DNA of 64,000 nt from Haliclystus octoradiatus (lineage: Eukaryota; Cnidaria; Staurozoa; Stauromedusae; Haliclystidae): positions 22,209,793 through 22,273,792 of the forward strand of contig OU744449.1 of NCBI GenBank assembly GCA_916610825.1. The letters run 5' to 3'. The position numbers and the translations under genes are program-made. This document shows, in pieces, positions 43,501 through 55,989 of the stretch (position 1 is the first letter of the stretch; every line of letters starts with the position of its first letter). Under the pieces are notes generated by a model that was given only the letters and a program-made list of their open reading frames with translations, did not search any database and was not told where the DNA came from.

Positions 43501-46500
43501 TAAACAGCCAGAATCATATAAACAAATCCTAAGGTTAGTAAAACAGAAAGCGATTGATGATAAATCAACCACACATCAAACGTTGTAAAATTGGAACATA
43601 TATTATTGCACGAGGCAGTCTGAGCTGATCAGGTATCGAAAAACACGTAACAATGTGAGCTAATTATAAACGCAATACTAGTAAAAGTGTTATAACTAGT
43701 AACTTGGAGTGTATTGAATCTAACATTATAATTTTCTTAACACACCGAAACTAATTCCAGGCTAGTTCCGGTGCACATTTATGGAAAATACAAAATATTT
43801 CTTGACTCTAATTGTGGGTGGAATATCTTTATGAATAATTCTCGACTGTTTTCACAATAACTATCTTATAGTTGTAGAGTCCATATAATTGGTAGATTTA
43901 TCTACATAGGACTATTACAGCAGCAAATCTTCAATACCTGACAGCAACTTATTCATATCCATAGGTGCGTTGCAATCGTCGACAGCAAAGTCGATGGTCT
44001 CTATGGTAATGACATTGATGCCTATTTTGCTCATCATGAAATCAAACTTTCAAAATTGGTATATAAAGGTAATGAAGTTGACAAAGAGATCGAAAATGTT
44101 GAAAAGATTCTGGTTGATTTAAAACAGCATGGAGTTGCAAGGTGAGAACATAGAGGCCTTTATTGCCCCTTCTATCAACAGGGCGGGGTGATCCTTGACA
44201 CATTTTCTTGATTTCTACCTCGACCTCTTGAGAACAGTAAGAGTTAGTGATTACGACAACTTCTGTTGCCCATACCACTCTTTGTCGGGGTTAAAAAAGC
44301 AGTAATGCCTATTGCTGATCTCAGGCGTGACCCTGCATATGAGCTTCAACAGATTTCATTGCAGATATAGAGAGCAGAACGTACATCGTTCCTAGAACTG
44401 TATCCCACCCATTTGGCATTGACGCAGTGAGTCCAATGTAACAACGTTATCTAATTTTACATTATAGAAATGAGCCAGTGCTGATTATCGGTGGAGGTGT
44501 AATATCTGACATTGGTGGCTTTGCATGCGCACTTTATCATCGATCAACACCTTACGTCATGTTATGTACAAGCATCGTATCTGGTATCGATGCAGGTCCT
44601 TCGCCAAGAACATGTTGCGATGGATTTGGCTTCAAGAATCTTTATGGTGCTTATCATCCACCAGTACAAACCATCACTGACAGGTAACATGATCGCCAAT
44701 ATATTTTATGATCCTTATTCCTCAAGTCAAGATCAACAGGGGATGATTAAGCATGTATTGCATGCCTCTGATAGAAACCCCGGGGGTATCTTCAAATGGT
44801 TGGTATAAGGGGACGTGCCAATTATTTAGGGTACCTTTTCACGGTCTTCGGAAATTTTTGTGGTATCTCTATTTCAGAATTTTCAAAATATTCCAGGTGT
44901 TCTTTTTCAATGAGCAAAAACTGTTGATATAAACCCACGAAATTGTAATCAATTTTCAAATATGCTTCGATAAAAAATAGTTGGGGTATACAATTTGCCT
45001 AAATAAAATACTTTGAGGTATCGATTTTGAATTCAAATTGGCCCACGTCCCTGAAATTTCTTGAGTAACCCCCCCCCCCCCCCCGGGGATAGAAATTAAG
45101 CTTTACCATGTCAAACATTTTTAAAATTATCACCCTAACGGCTTTTGCGAAAATTTGTACAGGATGCGTGTAATAAAACACGGGAAGGTACTATATTCCC
45201 CTCCTCAGATATCGTTATTGATAACGACGACAGAATATCATGAAGATGTATGGGTTTGTAAGTTATGTTTTCTGTTAAACGGTCATATATACAGTATAGC
45301 TGAATACCTATAGCAATGTATCAATTGTAGATATAGATGCATTATGCAACTGAATCTGTTTCCATCGTACTCATTTCATTGTCCATCACCAAGGGTTTAA
45401 ATACAGCGTTGCATTTATATCAAAGATACCTCATACCTACAGTTTATACCCAAGTATATACGTTTTGAACTGGAAATTATTTTTTAAATGTCTAACAGAA
45501 TTTAACGATTACATTACAACAGCGTCACACCATGTCCAGCGTATAAGCGATCAGGAGATAATGTTGTATAATTTTCAAACTGTTATTTTAATGCAAAATT
45601 GCAGAGAGGTATATTTACTTTAATTGCAAAGAATATATTTCAATCTAAAAATATCTGATGACAAACTCAAAACACTCCTCTCGTGAGAGTTTACCCTATG
45701 CTGGAGTTTAAAAATCTAAAAGCTTGACAACCGATATTTTTGCCTTCAGAATTCGATACTTAATATAGCCAATTATTACTGCATCCCTGTATCGAGGTAT
45801 TTCTACTTGGATAAGCCAACCAAAACCAATTAACAATAGTTTATTATTATTATATGCTTTATATTTATCGCTTATTCAGGTTTTTCTTTCGTACTCTACA
45901 CCCTGGTTGGTTGCGTCATGGCATTGCAGAAATTATCAAAATGAGTGTGACAAAAGATTTCCAATTGTTTCAATTATTAGAACGTGCAGGCCCACGACTC
46001 ATTACAACAAAATTCGGTACTGACAACTGCGATGATGTTGAATTCGAAAAGTTGTGTGATCTTATTATCGGACATGCTTTGGACTCGTATGTAAAATCAG
46101 AATATGGTAATTTATGGGAAACGCATCAGTGTAGGCCGCATGCTTATGGTCACACATGGTCACCAGGGTAAGCTATCATCCGACTCAATAAACTATTGTT
46201 CCATCGCTCACATTATTCCAATCAAATTTTGATATTATAACAAATTAATTGTCCTATGTTTATATAAATATTTCTTACGATCAAAATAAATAGAATTTGC
46301 TCTCCAAATACAAGTTACTCCCAGAGTAAAGAAATATTTAATTCCCCTTTGAATTATCCAATCCGTCGTAAGCACAACCTAATTAAGCCATTCTTTTGGT
46401 AGAAACGCAAAGTATTGCAAAGGGCGTCATTTCCAATGGTGAGGGATATCGCACAAAACTCTGAATAGCGGAGACAACGTCTTGTATATGACTCAATTTT

Positions 46501-49500
46501 ATACTGCGCTGTATTATCTTTATAACACTCTGTTGATATTTTGCTACGACTAATAATGATAACATTTGTACACAGTGTCATCCTTCTCATATACAGCACC
46601 GCCATATCATTAAATATAACTTCACTATTTTGCTCTTTCCAGATATGAACTATCAGCTGGAATGCTCCATGGTCAAGCTGTGGCGACTGGCATGGGCTTC
46701 GGTGCTTATTTGTCATTCATTGAAGGTTGGATAACCCAAGATGAATTCAACAGGATTTTGGAATTAATCTCAATGATGGAATTAGCTTTATGGCACCCTA
46801 TTATGGATAATGTTGATATGATATGGGCATCACAGGTAAAGTATAGACATTGTTAATAAATCGTTGTATTTCATTCAGCGAAAGTCTCATTGCTTAATCT
46901 CTTTGATTGTGGCTAATGTGAGTGAATTGAAATAAATAACAATTGAGATCTCTTTTAATTAATTTTAACATGTGACTTCACGTTTATTATAAGCGAATCA
47001 AATACACGGAGCTGGCTATAAATCATACGAGGTTCTGCATTTGTGTAGCTTGATAAATAGAATTTTCTCGCCATGATTCCTCAAGTGAAGTACGTTTGTA
47101 AGAGCCATGAAGATTGTAAAGTTTGCATTTGCTTAAAAAACGTCAATATTGATTTTCTTCTTTCTGCTTCAATTCTAGGTCAAAATGATTGAGAAACGAG
47201 GTGGTAATCTTTGTGCACCAATTCCACGAGGAGGCATCGGAAAATGTGGGTATCTTAATGATTTACCATATGATACACTTCAAGCAAGATTGGCTGCTTA
47301 TAAAATAGTCTGTAGTACATATCCTAGACAAGGTCTTGGTGTTGATATGCACTGCAAAGATGTCGGACTTGAAGATCCATCAAAAGAAGCTATCAGACAT
47401 ACACAGACAGAAACTAGGTGAGAAGAGATTTTTAATTAGATTGATGATATCCCTTGGCTATGATATTCTCACCCCCAAATTGTGACGTTTCATGCTTGTT
47501 CTATAGTCTGCGTTACAGACCGCGATTCATTCACAAAGAATAGGCTATGCTTTCGTGAATGAATCGCGGTCTGTAACGCAGGCTATGCTTGTCCACGATA
47601 TTCGGTTTTCAGGAATAAGTTATATAAAGAATAATTCATGGGTTCGCGGAGATATGGGATTTATTTTTCGAGTGTTCAAATCTCTATCTCACGAGCGAGG
47701 CTCTGCAAGACCTTGAAACGCAATGAAGGTGATTTTTATCACATTTGAAAGAGGACCATGGAAAGTCTGCTTTAATATAAAATAATTACCTTGAAATAAT
47801 TTATAGCAAAACCTCTCAAGACAATAGGGTCACTACAAAGGTCATCATCATCTTAATTGTCAATTTATTTTCAAAATCTCAGAAGATGACTAATCATCAT
47901 GATAATTAAACCCTTATTATAATTGAGTAAGGACATGGCGTTCCTTTAAGTTTAGAAAGCAAGAGTTCCTTGGTAGTTCAAATGCAAGACGCTCTGTGAT
48001 TGGTTGAAAGGTGTCATTTGTAAATGTGAAAACATCATCTTTTTAAGTGTGAAATATCAACTTAATGGAATATGGCTTTTATGAGTGGCGGAAAACCCAC
48101 TAGAACACTGATGGTTATATAATAAAAAGTCGTAATTGTTCGAAAGATATTGATATTTAAATTGAGGTAGTAGTACAGCTTTTGCATCATAGCACAGTAT
48201 TTCACTTAAACACGCCCTGCATAATATTACCATGTGATCAATATATGAATACTGCCTCTATAACAAAAACAATTCCCATAATAACAACTAGTTTCTCGAT
48301 GTAATTATTATGTAGATCAAAATCGGATACCGTTGGCAAAAGCCTAACTTACGATGATTGGATTAAAGATGTTCAAACTGTTCGAAATTCTGAATGGAAG
48401 TTCAATGTCTCGTTTGAAAAAGCTGATGACACAGAGAAGCCACCTCATTTTGATTCTGTGACATTATTTCATCGAGGATGTGAAGACTACGCTATGAAAA
48501 TGACATCGCTTGCATCGGAAAATGTTCAAATTGTTGCAAACAAGACGACTGAAAATGCCATGTTTGCACCGTGTATGGTCGGAACATTAGAGAGTCAATT
48601 TCTCAAAATGCAAATCATGTTGGCTGGTAAGAGTAGGAAGAAAATGGTATTAAACATTAGTTGTTCATAGTTTTTAAGAAGACGAATTTTATCACAGGGT
48701 GGAGCGTATAAATTTTTATTTTGGGTGATTTTTTCGCTATAAAAGAAATGCCTGAATCAACTCCTATTTTCCCATCAAGTCGCGAGATGAAGTTTATTGT
48801 TACAAGGGATGTTCAATTATACATATTAAAATTCTGATAGCAATTCATTTAAATTTATAATAAAAACATATTTTAAGATTTATTAATGTCACAAACTATT
48901 TGAACCTATATTAAACTTTCAAGGTTAGCTTGCACCCATATAGTAGCGATAGAATACTTCAGGAAATAGTACCGCCTTTTATTATTTTATACCCACTGAG
49001 TTGCAACTATGAAACAGTCAAATCTATACGTTGTTACAGATCACAATCGTTACAACCGGGCACTGGCTCACATGTTTCATTGCTGTGTTGTCATCATTTT
49101 AGGAGCAAAGCGCTGCCTCGATGTGGGTACATTCACTGGGATGTCTGCTATTGCTATGGCTGAAGGTCTACCCAATAACGAAGGTGAGGTCATCACCCTC
49201 GAATTTGACGATAAAATTGCTGATGTTGCACAAGAGGCATTTGATGAATCGAGCGTTGGACATCATATTAAACTAATTCGAGGGAATGCTGTTGATGCTA
49301 TGAAGGAGATGCTGAAGAGAGGTAAGATGCATACAGTATTCCATTTCCAGATTTGATAAAACTTCAACGAGAATCTTCTGAGATTCATGCACTGGTATAT
49401 ATAACTTACATATTATTATTATCAAGTTGTATAGTGAAGCTTCAAGATGATCTATAATTATCACAATACCAGTTCCGCGATCTCAATCATTCACTGTTCT

Positions 49501-50579
49501 AAGCTGATTGGAGTATTTAACAATTTGCATAAATTTATTATTAAATTTAAATATAAATTATATATAAATTAATGCATAAATTAGGGAGAAGCTTGAAGTA
49601 ATAGATAAAATTAATATTACAGTCACAACTATTCGCTCAGTATCATTCATTGAGTCATCCCTCAGCTATTGCAGTGTCTATATGGTGCCAATATCAATTA
49701 AATATTATGTTATTTGATCACTGTATTCTTGAAATATATAGTATCCTTGCCCCCGGGGAAGGTAACACCCATAGCCGCTTCTACGTAAATTTTACATAGA
49801 GGCTTTAGTGGTAACACCAGCTCTCTTTGGGCTGAGGGGTGCTACTTTGAAATACAATGAGTGCTCAAAAATTTTCAAATACCTGAAAATGCGATCTAAA
49901 TATTCAAAATCTAAGGAGAGTGTTTCAAATTTTCATTTATTTACGAATTCTTCACTATATCGAAGTTCTCTAGAAAGTCAAATAGTAGACCCAAAATGTT
50001 GCAGAATCTCCTACCAAAAAGTATTTTTTTAAATTGGAATATGGTCTCCAAAAAGTGGCACGTCACGTCATATGGAAGTTACCGCCCGGGATCCTTGCAG
50101 TTGGTGTGAGAGTCGATCGAGAGTGTAGATGGTTATAAATAAACAACTTCTCATTCATTTGCATTGTCTTTGTATTATATAACATTCTGTTTCCACAACC
50201 TAAATATATTTACTTCAATTATCAGTCTTCCTATTTGATTACTGACGTTTACTAAATTATTTCCATAACATCTTCAATGGTCGACAGTATCTTGATTTAT
50301 TCTTTTCAATTTCCAGGTGAAACATTCGATGTCATATTCTTGGATGCTGATAAAGAAAATTACATTACTTACTATGAAATTGCTATGAATGGTCTTTTAA
50401 ACGAGAACAATGGATTCATAATGGCTGATAATTCATTATGTGCATTGCTATATGATGCAGATGATATCAGAAGGCAAAAATTACATGAATTTAATCAATT
50501 TGTAAAAAATGATAAGAGGGTAGAACAGGTGGTTCTTACTCTCAGGGAAGGTGTTACTATTATTAAACCAATTAAATAA
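37521..50579 (+). CDS. fused desmethyl-4-deoxygadusol synthase (DHQS-like) - O-methyltransferase
   Basis: Exons: 37521-37610, 40671-40936, 41355-41531, 42353-42502, 43965-44141, 44468-44683, 45880-46167, 46643-46835, 47179-47417, 48316-48626, 49103-49321, 50317-50579. All junctions are GT-AG with matching phases; the total of 2589 nt gives 862 residues. Residues 1-190 are an extension with no domain I know. The sugar-phosphate cyclase follows: GGGVISDIGGF (NAD site, 295-305), DAGPSPRTCCDGF (328-340), KNLYGAYHPP (343-352), metal ligands E376, H446 (RPHAYGH) and H464 (LHGQAV). The methyltransferase is 600-862 with DVGTFTG (709-715), DADKENY (785-791) and ADN (812-814). In the family, sedoheptulose 7-phosphate becomes desmethyl-4-deoxygadusol, which is then methylated. 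DDGS rather than true dehydroquinate or EEV synthase is inferred from the SPRTC block and the fused partner. The ATG has G at -3 and +4. Confidence 0.92.
39172..39376. mobile_element. 205-bp MITE in intron 1 of the fusion gene
   Basis: The left end 'taaaggggcaagattgaccggc' and the right end, read in reverse complement, 'taaaggagcaaaaatgaccggc' match at 18 of 22 positions. The 'gaccgctgcg' and 'aggcgctacg' next to them continue the resemblance. The target duplication is unclear. Confidence 0.6.
42160..42270 (+). repeat. TTCTTCGCAACGA short repeats in intron 3
   Basis: Four or five imperfect copies of 'ttcttcgcaacga'. The same motif, in reverse complement, is repeated three times at the 5' end of the LINE (9784-9826). 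It may be a fragment of a LINE 5' end or a shared simple repeat. Confidence 0.6.
43411..43533 (+). other. possible 41-codon cassette exon in intron 4 of the fusion gene
   Basis: Open stretch bounded by 'acttcag' and 'ctaag|gttagt', 123 nt long, phase 2-2, so it could be included between exons 4 and 5 without changing the frame. It would insert a hydrophilic segment beginning NKIDKRLENLGQPGDKF and ending near 'YKQIL' between 'KPLNR' and 'CVAIVD', which are otherwise continuous in the synthase fold. The acceptor is weak. I did not include it in the gene model. Confidence 0.3.
44300..44372 (-). mobile_element. family A SINE remnant in intron 5
   Basis: The sequence 'gatctcaggcgtgaccctgc' and 'cttcaacagatttcattgcagata' is a drifted copy of the central part of the SINEs at 54.0 and 62.7 kb. 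The rest has decayed. Confidence 0.6.
44822..45060 (+). repeat. dispersed repeat, copy 1 (intron 6)
   Basis: Shares about 240 bp with 62330-62590, including 'agggtaccttttca', 'aacccacgaa', 'ttgtaatcaattttcaaat' and 'gaattcaaattggc'. It is followed by an 18-base C run at 45067-45084. No ends or coding potential are recognisable. Confidence 0.75.
47508..47581. repeat. perfect 27-bp inverted repeat with 20-bp loop (intron 9)
   Basis: The left arm CTGCGTTACAGACCGCGATT plus 'cattcac' (47508-47534) and the right arm (47555-47581) are exact reverse complements. It is probably a very small MITE. It would form a strong hairpin in the unspliced transcript. Confidence 0.9.
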
Positions 50580-50719
50580 ATATGATTTGACATTGTATCG
50601 CACAATTATAAAATATTATTATAACATTATAGCTGTTGTTACGGGACATTGATTACTATTCAAGAGGGAATCGGATGAATTAAATATTTTAATTATTTCT
50701 AATCATTGGTTTTATAGTG

Positions 50720-50725
50720 AATAAA
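50720..50725 (+). terminator. poly(A) signal of the fusion gene
   Basis: AATAAA about 140 nt after the stop codon at 50579, followed by a T/G-rich stretch within 30 nt. Confidence 0.65.
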
Positions 50726-50759
50726 TAATTTTGAACTTTTGAGAAATTATTTGTGCATC

Positions 50760-51860
50760 TCAATCCCAGGGAGTTAGCTTCCATATTTTTGGTAGTCGTC
50801 AAATCTTTTACCCAAAGAGTAACCTTTTTCAATGGGTATATAACGGGACTGGAAATGATTTAGAATCATTCAGTGACTAACTTGAAGCCAATCCCCAAGA
50901 AAAAAAATATGAAAAAGTGCGCACCTGAACTAGTCCCAGGCCTTTTCGTCAAGATATATAGGAAGTCAGCTAGAAACACAAACGTGTAAATTCTGTTTCA
51001 ACCGATTTTCAAAATTCCTTTTGCATCTGGTACCGTACATTTACTACAAATCTACCGCGAGATTTTTACATAAAAATGAAAAATAAAAAGTAAATACAAC
51101 AAATGTTAGTCGAACAATACCCGGTTAACCATCACCTGCAGTTTCAAAGTTAAATAACTTTTAATGTGTCATTTTATTTCAAAAGCTCGCGGAACTAATA
51201 TATAATTAAGAATGTATCGGAACTATAGTTACTGTGTGTTTTTATCGCAAATATAGGCAGTGGAGCTATTGCTTTAAGGTACACCTTTACAAAGCAATTT
51301 GCAGAAGCGACCATTTTTTGGTGTTTGATAAATTTTAGGGGCATGATATGTCAATTGACTCATGTGCATTTAATTCTTTGAAAATGATTAAAATAAGTTT
51401 AAAAATTGAATTAATATTGAGCATTTTATTCCACTTATCGTTGAAAATGTATCAGTACATGCGTATTTTTATTGATCATGTATAAAAATAGGACTATACA
51501 AAGTGTAATGTCTACAAATTATATTATGACAGTTCCTTTCTTCACTTTGTTCAAAACACTGTGACTGTGAAGGGAGACTGCCAGAGAACTGTTGTCCGCC
51601 AGAGACAGTGTTCGTCTCCAGTGATTGTTGACCCTATTTTTATGAATGAGAAGACGGCTCAGGTGGTTATATGGTGGAGTATATAGTCGTTGGCGATGAC
51701 AAATACTGCATTTTAGACGTAGTTGTGGTTGTTTAATGGATTAAACATTACCAAAGAAAACTAGAACTTCAAAAAATTAACACTCTATTACATATCCTTT
51801 CTTTCGTTGCAGTTTTTGATCATTAAAGTAAATTGTTATTGTATCCAAACAATTTTACAG
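50760..51860. other. no gene recognised (between the fusion gene and the synthase relic)
   Basis: AT-rich DNA. A first exon or promoter for the second synthase copy could lie here but I cannot identify one. Confidence 0.35.
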
Positions 51861-54857
51861 GTTTTCAAGAAAGAGGTATGCTTCTCCGACAGAGCCTCTG
51901 TCTCATGACTCACTTGAAATGTCAACTAAAAGTTGTGATGCAAATCTGAGTCAAAAGGTAATGTCTCGGAAAAGTTTCATCTTGTATCGTTTTGAACAAT
52001 CAAGACGTTAGTTATTGGGGATTTCTTTATATTCCAATTTCATTATTTATACCATGTTGTGAACTTTTATCGACTATATTCAATCAAAGCTCGTGAAGGG
52101 AGCTAGATTTTGTCATGGAAAAGGCTCGCTGCTACAGCCTCGATTTCCATTTCCACTACGGAATTGTGCAATTTTGAAAACTTTTTGAGAACCCCATGCT
52201 CGTACAAATCAATCTCGAATTGAACTCGAAACCATATGATTTCCTATACTAGTGTACTACATTATTGATGTTTTTCCTGTGCACATCTTCGAAGCTGGGA
52301 GGTTTGGGCTGGTTCACACCCCCTAATGATTTGATTATTTATAATCCTGAATTTTTTAGTTCTGGTAAATTAGTAGAAGCTGTTTTATTCAGAAAATAAG
52401 TGCGCTTGTAAATAATGGGCCATAATGGTCAAGACGGTATATATGCATGCAATTCTACACAAGAAAAATTCATCTCTATCAGCCCTCAAGTTGTAAATTT
52501 TGACATAAATTAAAAAAATTGAAAAATAGTATCATTTTGGTATTTCTTTTCATGACTTCACGAAACGCAATGCTATGCCTTTTTGTGCGTTCACAAAATT
52601 CTATGTAGATACGAATTGTGTTACTCTAAATTTACATGAAAATTCATAATACAAAGATATTTTTAAGTTAAAAATGGCAAATTCTACTTCCAAAAGCTAT
52701 ATTTCCTTTGACTCCAGAATGTAGGATAGAACTTGTTTGAACGCAATGCTCAGAACATTCCGGGGGCATACTCTCGAACTCCTAAATGGAGGGGAAAATT
52801 GTTTATCCGGCCCAGAAACTCATCAAAACTTGCTTCAGACAGGCCTGTATCTTGTTATGAAGTAGAAACTTTTTGTTATAAATGTTGAGTCAGATAAGGT
52901 TTGCCTCAAAGTAAAACTAAAACTATAGTATTGAAATGTATAGTTTAAAAATGCTCTTAATTTTAGATCATCAAAACAGCATCAGCTTTCTCTGCTCTCA
53001 GCTCAAGCGATGATTACCAAGTAAAAGGAATCAAGCGCCTTATTATACAGATATTTGATGAGGAATGTGTGGTTCAACTGTTTAATGAAATCACAAATAA
53101 CAATGTTTTCTCGCATGAATTCCATGACGAATTTATTGACAACCTGGAGATGTTACGAAGTTTTAAACAACTCAAATATGTCTTCAATCTTCCATTGGGA
53201 CAAATGTTATCTGGTCTTCATTCTCTGCTGAAGTATATGTATACCGCGGGAAACTTTTTTTTATAAGAACCAATAAATTTTGGCTGAAACTCAGTGTTCT
53301 TATTTTTTCATGATTTGAGTCTACATGTTCTTCACCTGTTCTTAACTCAGAATTTTGTTTCTCTAAATTCAATGTTTTATTTATTAAAAACAGTACTGTA
53401 ATGCATAGTACTGCAATTGTAATTTTCTAGTCCCGTAGATTACAATACTCGGTATGTAATGTACATTCATTAGTTCCCAGCAAACTTACTTACTAGTACA
53501 CATCTCAAAATACTCTTGGACATTACCCGGTGGTACTTCGATACTTTTTTCGGAGGTGTGCCCTCTCAGAAATCCCGCTAGCATCCCAAAATTGCTGATT
53601 TTGCAGAAAACCATACCCCAAAATTGACAAAAATGTATTATTTCCTGACATCTTGCATTGAAGATGCCATCTTCGCGCCTCCCAGCAGTGATCCGACCAC
53701 TTCACAGCAGACACTTTCGTCTTTCACAGCTGTAAACCGGAAATTTCACTGCAGAATACCAAAATTGAAATTTGATACCCCCCTTGGGACTTCAGAAGAC
53801 TTAATGTTATGTCTGACCATGCATTTACTCACTATTTGTCGGAAGTGCAACAATACAGACCAATGTCAATATACGTTAGCATAATTTGATTCTCAATGCG
53901 CATCGGCAATCGTCCCTGCATTCGGCACACACTGCTGATCTCTATCCCATATAGTTCTTTCTCAATCATTCCTTCAAACTTTTGAGATGGTATTCACTTG
54001 TTCAGATTAAATAAATAATGTGGACGGTGTCGCCCTACCGAAGGCACCCGTACCACTCCTCTATTTCTAGAGGAGTGGCTCTTTTCGCTAAGGCAATGAT
54101 GTTAAACGCTCCTTAGATCTCAGCCGCGACACTGCAGATCAATTTCAACAGATTTCATGGCAGATAGGCCTTGATTGTCAATGCGCAACGATGCGCCGCA
54201 GCTACTCACAATGCAATTCCTTCTGAACCATTCCATCCGCCATCCTTAGATTGTACTCATTTGATGTTACAGATAAAGTCAAGGCTGAGTTGACCTCAGG
54301 GGGATTTGAACCACAGTCGATCAGATATGACACGATCTGAAGTTCGGTTGCTCTGCCAACTGAGCTAATCACCCCGTATTAGATTATTGTTCAGATTAAG
54401 TGAAGGCTAAGATAACCTTAGATTGATTTGATCCACATATATTTAGATCTATTTGAGTCTGGATTCCTTTGTATTTAAACATTTCTCGTCAGATATACAA
54501 AAAGATGAGGTTTGAAGCAACTGATCATATACAAGCCATACTTGCCATGTATCCATGGCATTGAGTCACCCAGAATACTTTTGCAAATTAATATATAGAG
54601 TTATTTTTTGTGGACTTTAGTGATCATCTCAACAGCTTTTCACAAGTCTTGAATAATCCTTTATTTTACTACTGTATTCCCATTATTTTAAATTACCATC
54701 ATTTAAGAGTCCTATGTTCACCATTCCAATTAAAGGTCGATGCACTTATCAGGCTGGTGGGATAAGATTACAACATTCTCCAGTCGGAATTCAATACTTT
54801 CGAGACTGGGAATTTTTTTAAAGACAGCAACGTCAATGCCTATGATTCTATTAAAGT
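51861..54857 (+). pseudogene. partial second copy of the synthase N-terminal exons
   Basis: Three blocks match exons 1-3 of the fusion. 51861-51957 ends 'KSCDANLSQK', like the end of exon 1. 52967-53232 is 266 nt, exactly the length of exon 2, is fully open and shares 'VFSHEFHDEFIDN' and 'FNLPLGQ'. 54736-54857 matches exon 3 (YNILQSEFNT, SNVNAYDSIK) but has lost 4 nt after 'WWDKI' and runs into a stop. No further synthase or methyltransferase exon follows, so as an enzyme it is dead. The intact exon 2 copy with good splice sites is striking: read on past its donor, the frame stops at 53266 and an AATAAA sits at 53272-53277, so a free protein of about 112 residues is conceivable. Confidence 0.75.
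54011..54386 (-). mobile_element. tRNA-derived SINE (family A), full length
   Basis: On the - strand it starts with a tRNA-like head: box A 'tagctcagttggcagag' and box B 'ggttcaaatcc'. Then come 'caactcagccttgac', a central block with 'tttcaacagatttcatggca' read on the + strand, and a tail with the hairpin 'ctcctctatttctagaggag'. The 13-bp duplication TTGTTCAGATTAA flanks it (53998-54010 and 54387-54399), proving retroposition. Confidence 0.9.
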
Positions 54858-54999
54858 ATAATCAATAATAATGTATGCTGATGCAATGTCTGTTGAATTG
54901 GCCACAATACATTAAGCAATTACAGGCCATTTCTGTACGCTATCGAAATAGCCATGGCACATACAGATTGTTCGCAATTTTAAAACGATCAAATTCTAA

Positions 55000-55712
55000 A
55001 TTCTCATTCGTGACATCAAGGTTGACTTGGAATGTGTTTCGAGTTAAGGGTCTGATTTCCATTTAGAATCGGCAGAAATGGTGTCCACCGCCAATGAAAA
55101 TCGAATGCAGATGAAACGAATCGAGCACATTTATCACTGGTCGTCTTCCTACAATCAAACATGTTTTATATTCGAGAGAAGAACAGAGACTGCCACTTTC
55201 GCCTCCTGGTTCTGGAAACCAGGATTCAGTTATGCTTTTGCGAAAATCTTCAGTATGGAAACAGCACTTGCATAGAAGAACGTGAGCCCAAGTAGAGCTA
55301 ACGAAAAGAAACATTAATAAAGGAACTCCGTCGGTATCTTTACAAAACACTTGCTTCGTGTTGACAAAAATTTAATGATTAAAAAGAAACTAATTTGCAT
55401 GAAGTAGCCGTTTTGGGGCTTCAAGCAAAAATAATTTTTTCAGTCGATAAACGACAACCAATCATAATTACATATCATCGAAGGAAACCTTTCAAGCAAT
55501 TCATTATCTGTTGGATGTTACTGCGTGTTTTCTGTCTCTTCCATGCCGACCCCATAAGAATCTTACAAGCTGATAATGGGCCTATCTGCAAACGGGAAGG
55601 CGTGGTGGAGGAGACCAGTTATGTTGGTATGAATGATAAAAGATTGAATATGCCACCGCTGCTGTCGTTTGGTTCAATGTTATTTATATTTACTTTGAAT
55701 TTTGGTATAAAA
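55000..55712. other. no gene recognised
   Basis: Several open frames of 60-110 codons on both strands overlap here and none resembles a known family or has a clear splice context. Confidence 0.35.
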
Positions 55713-55988
55713 TTGTTTTGATGTCGGCATTTGCTGATCATCTCTGCTTTTTTTATTTAAAAGTTTTTATCTGGACAAATAATATGGTACTTTTCAGTGA
55801 GGCAAATGTCAAAAAAGACAAAAAAGATTACACAATAAACTGGTCCATATCATCATCTGCCATGGCATACAGCAGCAAATCAAAGAAATGTGACTTTTGC
55901 CTTACTGAAGAAAAGTGCTTATTTGTTCAGATAAAAAACTTTTAAATAAAAAAACAGAGATGATCAGCAAATTCAGACATCAAAACAA
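55713..55988. mobile_element. 276-bp MITE with 66-bp inverted ends
   Basis: The left end 'ttgttttgatgtcggc' to 'tttttatctg' and the right end in reverse complement match over about 66 bp with a few changes and one length difference in a T run. The centre is unrelated. No target duplication is clear. Confidence 0.75.
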
Positions 55989-55989
55989 G

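Noticed and set aside
54290..54375. tRNA gene
   Set aside because: Box A and box B are present, but the acceptor and anticodon arms do not fold properly and the same sequence heads a repeated SINE flanked by target duplications.
55063..55350. 95-codon - strand frame with Cys and Trp
   Set aside because: I could not match it to any domain, and no splice partner or promoter is visible.
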